Positions 1 through 6,132 of a DNA stretch of 6,545 bases are shown here, in pieces (positions within the stretch are counted from its first letter, which is position 1; each line of letters begins with the position of its first letter). This DNA comes from an uncultured Eubacteriales bacterium (GTDB lineage Bacteria > Bacillota > Clostridia > Oscillospirales > Acutalibacteraceae). The notes under the pieces are model-generated. The model was not told the DNA's origin, searched no databases, and saw only the letters and a program-made list of their open reading frames with translations. The translations under genes and the position numbers were made by a program. The stretch lies in NCBI GenBank assembly GCA_934486455.1, contig CAKSPR010000062.1, positions 1 to 6,545 on the forward strand, given 5' to 3'.

Positions 1-2059
1 CGATTATCATTCCGTCGTTTTCGGCTGTTTGCGGAGCGCCCGACCGTGCGGCGGCAGTATCGGCCGAGCCGCCTGTGTCATCTCTCAGGTCTTCGTAAAG
101 ATCTGCGCCTCTGCCGTCGGTCATGCCGCTTCGGTCAAACCCGTCCGAGCTGCCGTATAACTCGTCATATGCCCTGCTGTATGAGCCGTCGCTCTCATCA
201 TCTTTTCCCGTGCAGTCGGGAAGCTTAAACTGCACCGACCCTTCGGAAAATCCGTCCTTTGCCCACTTGCAGTCGCCCAGCCGCTTGAATTCAAAGCGAA
301 TGTAGTTTTCGTCGCCCTTTGGCAGGGCAAAATCGACATGCACCTTCTCGCACTTTCCCGGAGAAAGGGGCAGCGCCCCCACAAAGCCCTTTGCCGTGAC
401 CCTTCCCCTGCTTGTCACCTCAAAGGAGCACTCAAGATGAGAAAGGTAGCAAAAGCTGAAAAGATTGGTTATATAAAAATCTCCCGACCCTGCATCGATC
501 TCGTCGACCTTAAAGAAGGGGCGAGCGGCTTTAAGCTCCCAAAGATGCTCAAAGGGGAAAAGGTCAAAGGCGCCGAGCACCCGTATGTCGTCGGTTTCGG
601 GAGCCTTACCGAGAACCGCCACGGGCTTTTTGCCGGCAAAGGGATCGTCGAAGCATTTAAGGGAACGGTCGGTAAAATATATGTCGGGACGCTGTTCAAA
701 GCTGCTTGTTCTTACCGTGTCCGCCGGCTCTCCGGCGTAAAATATCGGAAGACCGCAAAGCCCCTTGCAAAGGGAAATGGCGTCATAAACATTCTTTCCG
801 TCGCCGCAAAAGTCGAAAAATCCGATGCCTGCAAGGCAGGTATGGCTTTTAAAAAGAGTTATCCGTCCGACGATTTCCTCTTCGATAATCGGAAAGACGG
901 TTCCGTCGTCGTAAATGCGGCGGCTGCCCGCCCTGTCGAAGGCCTCGGAGCTTATACCCACATCCGCAACGGCAATAATCCCGTAACGGTCGCACAGCGA
1001 AAGCGCACGGTCAAGGTGAGCCCCGCCTTTAAGAACAACCGCGTCGATATGGTTTTGTTTAAGGGTCAGAATATCGGCCTTGACCTCTCCCTCGGTCTTT
1101 CCGACGGAATCGTAAACCGCTCCGTGAAAGCGGGCCTTCCGTCCGTTGAGCCGCAGCCCTTCGTTTAAATCAAAATCTATGTGTTTAAATCCGATGTATT
1201 TATAAATAAATTCTCCGCAAACCTCTGCCTCAAAGAGGTAAAGATCGGGCTGCTCGGTCGACCACAGCCGGGGATAGTTCAGGCAAAGGGCGGCCTTTCC
1301 GTCCTCGTCAAAGCTTCCGTTTGCAACGCACTTGCCGTCCTCGTCAAAAAGGCGGCATTCCCCCGCCGAAAAAAATTCCCCCGAAAGGGTGGCCGTGAGA
1401 TTTCCCTGACCGAAGCCCTCAGAGAGAGCGGCTTCAAGCACAAGGTCGCAGATGTGCCCCTTTTCGCGGGTGAGAAGATAAAACGGCTCGGTTATTCCGA
1501 AAAATTTGCGGGAGCTGTCCGATTTAAAATAGCTTTGACTGCAAGCAGACAAAAGCACAATACAAAAACGGTTTTTACCCGGGGATAAAAACCTTGTAAC
1601 GTCAAATTCGCAAAGATTTCCGCCGCCCGAGGCAAAACCGGCCTCGATGCCGTTGATAAAAACGGCCAGCATTCCCGTAAATCCCTCAAAAACAAGAAAT
1701 GTCTTCCGGCCCGAAAAGTCCGCATCAACATCCCTGCAAAAAAGGGCGGCACCGGCGGTATCGGGAATGTCGGGAAAGCAAAAGGGCAGTCCTTCCTCTC
1801 TTAAAAGAGCCTTGGGCAGGTCGATTTTTTCAAATCCCGAAAGATCGGCCGCCTGTTTAAGAAGACCGCCGTCGATTTCGGAAATGCCGCAAAAAAGGCG
1901 AAAATACCAAGCCCCGCCAAGAGAAACGCGGCAGTCCGTCGATCCCTTTGTCGGATCGGAAGGCTCGGCCGCCTGCCTTCTCGGGATATAGCGACTGCGG
2001 TTTTGGGGCGAGCGGGAAAAAGCCGCCGACCGATCGTTAAAAACATCCTGTGCCTTCAT
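1..2059 (-). CDS. Degenerate GH2 (LacZ-like) beta-galactosidase homologue, probably inactive; C-terminus off window
   Basis: One uninterrupted frame of 686 codons runs from ATG (2057-2059) off the left edge; GGGAGAGG lies 5 nt upstream of the start. There is no signal peptide, so it is probably cytoplasmic. Domain order follows LacZ: an N-terminal segment leading to GGAWYF (W51), a jelly-roll sugar-binding domain with the FVFEGF...FINGIEAG signature (N136), an Ig-like domain ending in LWSTEQPDLY, a TIM-barrel region (about 303-510), and a further Ig-like domain with a WA-DG-QF motif (W599). The barrel keeps LCDRYG (355-360) and HLWELK (W507), but the active site is gone. NRHE reads AVYD after H312-G313. 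The R-x-x-H of the SHYP segment reads V342...G345. DEANIETH reads ADVGISSE (365-372). The acid/base Glu of GNE is G419 by eye alignment, and the nucleophile segment after KP (P479) reads VAVLGKAP. The barrel is about 195 residues against about 290 in E. coli LacZ. About 23 Cys is high for the length. Residues 617-682 are an acidic Asp/Ser/Gly-rich linker; a small-N beta-galactosidase domain may follow beyond the window. Family is confident, inactivity is likely, and the function is unknown. Confidence 0.85.
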   Translation of the reverse strand, partial: MKAQDVFNDRSAAFSRSPQNRSRYIPRRQAAEPSDPTKGSTDCRVSLGGAWYFRLFCGISEIDGGLLKQAADLSGFEKIDLPKALLREEGLPFCFPDIPDTAGAALFCRDVDADFSGRKTFLVFEGFTGMLAVFINGIEAGFASGGGNLCEFDVTRFLSPGKNRFCIVLLSACSQSYFKSDSSRKFFGITEPFYLLTREKGHICDLVLEAALSEGFGQGNLTATLSGEFFSAGECRLFDEDGKCVANGSFDEDGKAALCLNYPRLWSTEQPDLYLFEAEVCGEFIYKYIGFKHIDFDLNEGLRLNGRKARFHGAVYDSVGKTEGEVKADILTLKQNHIDAVVLKGGAHLDRALSLCDRYGIIAVADVGISSEAFDRAGSRRIYDDGTVFPIIEEEIVGRITLFKSHTCLAGIGFFDFCGDGKNVYDAISLCKGLCGLPIFYAGEPADTVRTSSFEQRPDIYFTDRSLKCFDDPFAGKKPVAVLGKAPETDDIRVLGAFDLFPFEHLWELKAARPFFKVDEIDAGSGDFYITNLFSFCYLSHLECSFEVTSRGRVTAKGFVGALPLSPGKCEKVHVDFALPKGDENYIRFEFKRLGDCKWAKDGFSEGSVQFKLPDCTGKDDESDGSYSRAYDELYGSSDGFDRSGMTDGRGADLYEDLRDDTGGSADTAAARSGAPQTAENDGMII

Positions 2060-2064
2060 TTTTT

Positions 2065-2072
2065 CCTCTCCC
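2065..2072 (-). promoter_or_regulatory. Ribosome binding site of the GH2-like gene
   Basis: GGGAGAGG on the minus strand ends 5 nt before the ATG at 2057-2059. Its GGAG core is 8 nt away. It supports this start, which also places the first GH2 motifs at the usual distance from the N-terminus. Confidence 0.6.
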
Positions 2073-2168
2073 TTTTCCCTTTGTTTTTCGGCTGTGTGCG
2101 TTATGACCGCGGCTATACTCTGCCGCCTTTGTTTTTAAAATCCCGCCGACCTTCTCCTTACCGTTTAA

Positions 2169-3362
2169 TCAGTGACCGTTGTTTATATAATCGGTTACCG
2201 AAAGAACCTTTCCGTCCTTTAAAAAGACCCTCGGCACTCTTTTTCCGAGAATACAAACCAGCTCGTAGTTAATGGTGTCGGCGGCGGCGGCAACCTCGTC
2301 CACCGAAAGCTCGGCCTCTCCGCTCTTTCCGAAAACCGTAACCTCATCGCCGATTTTAACATCATCAATGTCGGTCACATCAAGCATGAGCTGATCCATG
2401 CACACCCTGCCGACAATGGGAGCCTTCTGCCCCTTTATAAGCATATAGCCCTTGGAAGAAAGGCGGCGGGGATAGCCGTCGGCATAGCCTATGCAGACCG
2501 AGGCAAGCTTCATTTTTTTCTTTGCCGTAAAGGTCATTCCGTAGCTTACCGTATCGCCCGCGTCAATTGTTTTGACCATAGAAACCACCGTTTTAAGCGA
2601 CATGACAGGGCAAAGCTTTGCCGCCCCTTTAAGAGCCGCCGAGGGAGAAAGCCCATACAGGGTTATGCCCTCTCTGACGCAGTCAAGCCCTGCCTCGCTT
2701 TTGCCGATGGTCAGCGATCCCGCCGAGTTACAGCAATGCCTTGTTTCAAAATGTATCCCCTGTTTTTCAAGGGCATTACAGCGGTCGATAAAAAGCGCCG
2801 CCTGTTTTTTTGTTATCTCTCCGCTTTCGTCGCCGTCCCTGTCGGCCGAGGGGAAGTGGGTAAAAATCCCCGTTATGTCAAGACCGCCGAAGCCGGCGAC
2901 CTGCTTTATTTCGTCGATACAGCTGTCGTTTTTGGCCAAAAAGCCCAGTCTGCCCATGCCCACATCAAGCTTTATATGAGCCTTTATGCGTACTCCGTCG
3001 GCCTCTGCGGCAGAGGACAGCTCTTTTGCATAGCCAAGGTCGTAAACCGCCTGGGTAATGTCGTTTTCAAAAAGCTCTTTCGCCAGCTCCGGAGGGGTAT
3101 ATCCCAAAATCAGCACAGGCTTTTTTATGCCGAAGGAGCGCAGCTGCTCGGCCTCGGAAACAGAGGAAACGCCAAAGCGGTCGACCCCTAAATCGCAAAG
3201 GGTCTTGGAGATCATCTCGACCCCGTGGCCGTAGGCGTCGGCCTTGACAATGCCCATTATCTGAGCGCTGCTCGGCACGATGGAGCGAAGCGTTTCAAAG
3301 TTATGTTTAAGGGCGTCTAAATCAACCTGCGCCCATGTTCTTCTGAAAAATTTATCTGACAA
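2169..3362 (-). CDS. alr: Alanine racemase (PLP-dependent)
   Basis: This cytoplasmic enzyme interconverts L- and D-alanine and supplies D-Ala for peptidoglycan and, where present, teichoic acid D-alanylation. The 397-residue length is normal for the family (about 370-390). The N-terminal barrel carries the PLP lysine K40 in VKADAYGHG. The expected carbamylated lysine K131 and R138 lie in KLDVGMGRLG, and R230 in VREGITLYGL. The C-terminal domain holds the second catalytic residue Y274 in VSYGMTF, the conserved IGYADGYPRR (Y293), CMDQ (M322) and INYE (Y366). Every key residue is present, so it should be active. The start is TTG (3360-3362): a strong GGAGGT site sits 8 nt upstream, RTWAQVDLDAL falls at the usual N-terminal position, and the next in-frame Met is M36. 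It lies 103 nt after the flippase-glycosyltransferase gene and 109 nt before the GH2-like gene, with no convincing promoter or terminator in either gap. The stop is TGA. Confidence 0.97.
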   Translation of the reverse strand: MSDKFFRRTWAQVDLDALKHNFETLRSIVPSSAQIMGIVKADAYGHGVEMISKTLCDLGVDRFGVSSVSEAEQLRSFGIKKPVLILGYTPPELAKELFENDITQAVYDLGYAKELSSAAEADGVRIKAHIKLDVGMGRLGFLAKNDSCIDEIKQVAGFGGLDITGIFTHFPSADRDGDESGEITKKQAALFIDRCNALEKQGIHFETRHCCNSAGSLTIGKSEAGLDCVREGITLYGLSPSAALKGAAKLCPVMSLKTVVSMVKTIDAGDTVSYGMTFTAKKKMKLASVCIGYADGYPRRLSSKGYMLIKGQKAPIVGRVCMDQLMLDVTDIDDVKIGDEVTVFGKSGEAELSVDEVAAAADTINYELVCILGKRVPRVFLKDGKVLSVTDYINNGH

Positions 3363-3370
3363 GTAAAAAC

Positions 3371-3376
3371 ACCTCC
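3371..3376 (-). promoter_or_regulatory. Ribosome binding site fixing the TTG start of alr
   Basis: GGAGGT on the minus strand lies 8 nt upstream of TTG at 3360-3362. No ATG occurs in frame until codon 36, which would delete conserved sequence up to the PLP lysine region, so this site decides the start. Confidence 0.85.
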
Positions 3377-3465
3377 GGAGTAAGCAGACGGAATCGTATA
3401 CCGTGCGCCGCCGGTCGTTTTTGCAGCATTCAACACGGCTTTTCCGCCGCGGCGTCTCCCAAAAA

Positions 3466-5709
3466 CTATTTCCTGCGCTTTTGCAGCTCCCGCGCCGCTT
3501 TTTTATACCGCATGTTAGACTCTCTCACGATCTCGTCCCAGCTGGTGGGCAGGGTGTTTTTGGCCACATCTCCCACCTCTTCAAGATTTCCGCTTTCAAA
3601 TATTTCTTTAATTCTTGCGGCCATGGCCTCGGGATTGGCCTCGGCGAAATATCCGTTAACATTGTTGCTTATATATTCCGAAGCACAGCCCTCGGCCACC
3701 AACGACGGGGTCGAAAGGGCGGCAGCCTCCCGAACGACCGACGGAAAGCTGTTGTCGGGAGAGGGGTATATAAGCAGATCGGCCATGGAAATAACGGCCA
3801 AAAGCTTGGAGCGGTCGGCAATATGGCCGAGGAAAATAACCCTTCCGCCAAGGCCCAGCTTTTCGGTCACGGCCTTTATGTATTCCTCGTCAGGTCCTCT
3901 GCCCGCCGAAAGCAGGATATAGTCGTCTCCCGTTTCTTTAAGCTCAAGCATGGTATCAATGACCAGACGGACATTTTTCTTTTGGCTGAGCGCCCCGAAA
4001 TAAAGCAATATCTTTTTGTCCTCGGGAATAAGCAGCTCCTCTTTAAGGGCGCAGATTCGGTCGTCTGGAACATATTCCCCGATAAATTCGGTTCCCTTTC
4101 CGACGATTTTAATGTCCCCGCGGAAGCCGTAGCTTTGCAGCACCTCGGCGGTGTTGCGGCTTTGAGCCCACACCTCGTTTGCCCGGCAATAGAACTTAAC
4201 AATGGAATTGGAAATAAGCCGTCCCACAAAGCGGTTTTTGGAAAGCGAAATAAGCTCGTCGCAATACTGACTGTGGAAGGAGGCGATTACCGGCACGCCC
4301 AGCCTTTTGCCCATTTTAAGGGCGTATTTACCTATTCCGAAGGGCGAGTGGGCGTGAAATGCGGTAAAGTTTCCTTCCTTGAGCCGCGCTTTAAGACCCC
4401 GCTCAAAGGAGGGAAGCGGCACCTTTCCGGCAAAGGGCAGTCTTACCGACGGCACCCTTATTACATCGTAGGGGAAACGATCCTTAAATGCGGTATCGGA
4501 GGAGGGACAAACAACACAGCAATATCCGACCTCGTTCATGCGCTGGGCGAGACTGTCCACCGTCTGCGACACCCCGTCCGAAACGGGGAAAAAGGTATCG
4601 GTAAACTGCACCGAGGAGGCGGTGCTGCTCAGCTTTCGCTTTTTACCGTTTCCCCTGCCCCGCATGGAGTTGGTGAAGATGACGAATATTCCCATTATAA
4701 GAAAGGCGTAATAGCAAAGGAACCGCCACACAAGCACCGCCCAGAAAAGCATGTTTCCGGCAAGGGAGGCAAATATGGCGTAAAACATACTTTCGGCCGC
4801 ACCGCCGTTTCCGGGGGTGGGAATAAAGGAAATGGCCGCATAAATAAAAACACAGAGCGAGAAAAGATGTATAAATCCCTCATGGACGCCGAAGGCCCGG
4901 AGCACGAAGTAAGGCATGGACATGAGAGCTATTTCATAGATAAGCGAAAAGAAAAATGTCTTTGAAATGAGCATGGGGGTCTTTGAAATAAGCACGAGAC
5001 TCTGGCGGTATTCCTCAAGGGAAACAAAGACCTTCTGACTGGTCTGCTCAAAATTCTTGACAAGGTGCATCTTGTGAAAGATCCATAAAAAGCCCTTTAT
5101 TATCTTGCCGAAGGTTTTCGGCATAAGGGAAAAAAGCACGATAACGGTGGGCACAAAGGCATAAAACAAAAGCCCTATGTATGCCGAATATTTAATAAGA
5201 GGATATTCGTCAATGGCCTTGCCGTTAAAGATGAACACGATAAGAGCAAGGAACACAAAGGCCATCTGAAGCACCACAAATCCCGCAATGGGAAGGGAGG
5301 CCGCCGTTCCGCCGGTATATCCCCGCTTTTTGAGATGAAATATCTGAAAGGGCTGACCGCCTGCGCCTAAGGGCGTGATGTTATCGTAGTATTTTCCAAG
5401 CACCGCAACCTCAAAGGCGGTCTGCTTGTCGCTTTTTCCGGCCGTCGCCCGTATCATAGCCTCATATTTAAAGGTCTCCATGAGGATGCAAACCGCAAAG
5501 CAGCCAACTCCCGCAAGAATGAAAAACAGATTGATTTGGGAAAGAGCCACCTTTTCGGTCTGGCTGTTTCCTCCGCCGAATTCCTTTATTGCTATATATG
5601 CTATGACCCCCACATTTATCAGTGCAAAGGCCAAAAAGGACAGCACCTTTTTCAGCCGATTGGGTTTTTTGGGGGGGGCCTTGGCCGTTTTCTTGTCCGT
5701 CTGACTCAT
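3466..5709 (-). CDS. Flippase-like membrane domain fused to GT4 glycosyltransferase
   Basis: This is a 747-residue two-domain protein. Residues 1-21 are a Lys/Pro-rich cytosolic tail. Residues about 22-346 form a UPF0104 / lysylphosphatidylglycerol-synthase-type (MprF flippase-like) domain with about eight hydrophobic segments and two family signatures: YYDNITPLGAGGQPFQIF (107-124) and FIPTPGNGGAAE (295-306). A basic linker (347-366) leads to a full-length GT4, GT-B-fold domain (367-747). That domain has an acceptor-side DTFFPVSDGVSQTV (371-384), HAHSPFGIG (452-460), FGALSQKKN (571-579), SAGRGPDEEY (601-610) and PSPDNSFPSVVREAAA (649-664). The donor-site E-x7-E pair has N653 in the first position and E661 in the second. 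The Arg usual in G-R-L-x-x-x-K is A573, with K578 kept. This type of glycosyltransferase commonly glycosylates diacylglycerol or other lipid acceptors, and the membrane half suggests synthesis and translocation of a glycolipid in one polypeptide (inference). Start ATG has AGGAGA upstream. Codons 11-15 contain a C8/A6 tract. It is the first gene of the apparent operon. Confidence 0.93.
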   Translation of the reverse strand: MSQTDKKTAKAPPKKPNRLKKVLSFLAFALINVGVIAYIAIKEFGGGNSQTEKVALSQINLFFILAGVGCFAVCILMETFKYEAMIRATAGKSDKQTAFEVAVLGKYYDNITPLGAGGQPFQIFHLKKRGYTGGTAASLPIAGFVVLQMAFVFLALIVFIFNGKAIDEYPLIKYSAYIGLLFYAFVPTVIVLFSLMPKTFGKIIKGFLWIFHKMHLVKNFEQTSQKVFVSLEEYRQSLVLISKTPMLISKTFFFSLIYEIALMSMPYFVLRAFGVHEGFIHLFSLCVFIYAAISFIPTPGNGGAAESMFYAIFASLAGNMLFWAVLVWRFLCYYAFLIMGIFVIFTNSMRGRGNGKKRKLSSTASSVQFTDTFFPVSDGVSQTVDSLAQRMNEVGYCCVVCPSSDTAFKDRFPYDVIRVPSVRLPFAGKVPLPSFERGLKARLKEGNFTAFHAHSPFGIGKYALKMGKRLGVPVIASFHSQYCDELISLSKNRFVGRLISNSIVKFYCRANEVWAQSRNTAEVLQSYGFRGDIKIVGKGTEFIGEYVPDDRICALKEELLIPEDKKILLYFGALSQKKNVRLVIDTMLELKETGDDYILLSAGRGPDEEYIKAVTEKLGLGGRVIFLGHIADRSKLLAVISMADLLIYPSPDNSFPSVVREAAALSTPSLVAEGCASEYISNNVNGYFAEANPEAMAARIKEIFESGNLEEVGDVAKNTLPTSWDEIVRESNMRYKKAARELQKRRK

Positions 5710-5718
5710 TAGCTACGC

Positions 5719-5724
5719 TCTCCT
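5719..5724 (-). promoter_or_regulatory. Ribosome binding site of the flippase-glycosyltransferase gene
   Basis: AGGAGA on the minus strand; its AGGAG core ends 10 nt before the ATG at 5707-5709. The spacing is slightly long but acceptable, and no better start with a site is nearby. Confidence 0.7.
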
Positions 5725-5745
5725 GTGTGTTTATTAAAGAAGTGG

Positions 5746-5784
5746 TTGCGGCGGGGCGGTGCCTACCTTTCGGCACGGCCGCAA
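5746..5784 (-). other. Stem-loop just upstream of the ribosome binding site
   Basis: The outer stem TTGCGGC (5746-5752) pairs with GCCGCAA (5778-5784) without mismatch. An inner stem GTGCC (5759-5763) pairs with GGCAC (5772-5776) around an 8-nt loop. It ends about 22 nt from the ribosome binding site in the leader. No T-run follows it in the direction of transcription, so it is more likely a leader structure or stability element than a terminator. Confidence 0.5.
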
Positions 5785-5875
5785 TAAAAAGATGTAAAGA
5801 AGCAGTAAAAATTTATGAAATTGTTTTGCGAAAAAGCTCGCCGAAAAACAAGCAATTATAATATAAGCAACAGAT

Positions 5876-5931
5876 GGTCGAACACCGTGCGGTTTCGCTC
5901 GTCCCTTTTCCCGCGCGGCATCGTGTTCACC
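5876..5931 (-). other. Extended imperfect stem-loop in the leader
   Basis: In minus-strand RNA sense, GGTGAACAC (5923-5931) pairs with GTGTTCGACC (5876-5885), giving 9 pairs with one bulged G. The helix continues with CGCGCGG (5911-5917) against CCGCACG (5886-5892), 6 of 7 paired, after a 5-nt one-sided bulge. The loop is 18 nt and purine-rich. There is no T-tract after it. This could be a structured regulatory RNA element, but no family is recognised. Confidence 0.45.
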
Positions 5932-6036
5932 GTTCATAGGCGCCGGATCAACGAGCATTTTAATGCAGGATGCGGGGATTTTTCTCCGCCAAAATCGCGT
6001 TTGTATGTGTTCGTTGTGGTTAAGGTGTACAAAGTC

Positions 6037-6065
6037 ATTATATACAATATATGCGGGAAAGTCAA
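6037..6065 (-). promoter_or_regulatory. Consensus sigma-A (sigma-70 type) promoter
   Basis: The minus strand reads TTGACT (-35, 6060-6065), a 17-nt spacer (6043-6059), then TATAAT (-10, 6037-6042). This is 11 of 12 consensus bases at optimal spacing. The predicted transcription start is about 6028-6030. It points toward the flippase-glycosyltransferase gene and probably drives the whole minus-strand cluster. No obvious operator palindrome overlaps it. Confidence 0.8.
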
Positions 6066-6132
6066 GCACTCATACCCGCCCTTTCCTCTCGCCCTTTCCC
6101 CATCTCCCGACAGCCAAACACAAAAAGCAAAG

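Larger units (their letters stand above)
5710..6030 (-). promoter_or_regulatory. Long 5' leader of the flippase-glycosyltransferase transcript
   Basis: The interval between the consensus promoter (predicted start near 6030) and the ATG at 5709 is about 320 nt. It contains two substantial hairpins (5876-5931 and 5746-5784), a T-rich stretch between them, and the ribosome binding site. I do not recognise a known riboswitch, T-box or other RNA family here. No hairpin is followed by a convincing run of U, so an intrinsic terminator or attenuator is not evident. An open frame crosses the leader but lacks a ribosome binding site and extends into the promoter, so it is not called as a gene. Confidence 0.45.

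Noticed and set aside
338..1588. Two plus-strand open frames (276 and 135 codons)
   Set aside because: They are antisense to the GH2-like gene and show no family motifs; the minus-strand frame carries clear GH2 signatures throughout.
2060..2090. Similarity of the purine-rich tract upstream of the GH2-like gene to that at 6082-6105
   Set aside because: Both are simple purine runs on the minus strand; the resemblance is short and explained by composition and the ribosome binding site.
2060..2168. Terminator or promoter between alr and the GH2-like gene
   Set aside because: Only a 5-bp GCGGC/GCCGC stem without a following T-run is present, and no paired -35/-10 boxes were found.
2572..3191. 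Overlapping plus-strand frames opposite alr
   Set aside because: alr has all catalytic residues in the minus-strand frame; these are shadows.
3363..3465. Terminator or promoter between the flippase-glycosyltransferase gene and alr
   Set aside because: A weak 4-bp CGGC/GCCG stem lacks a T-run; TTGAAT and TATACG are spaced far too widely to form a promoter.
3403..4965. Plus-strand 520-codon open frame
   Set aside because: It is antisense to the flippase-glycosyltransferase gene, whose motifs are clear; the product is basic and low in recognisable motifs, as expected for a codon-bias shadow.
5855..5860. Second TATAAT -10 on the minus strand in the leader
   Set aside because: The best -35 candidates at 16-17 nt (TTCGAC, GTTCGA) match consensus poorly and there is no extended -10; possible but unsupported.
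5734..6069. Minus-strand 111-codon frame across the leader, with a shorter version from 5938 that has a hydrophobic stretch
   Set aside because: The long form starts inside the -35 region of a consensus promoter. Neither form has a ribosome binding site, and the sequence coincides with RNA hairpins.
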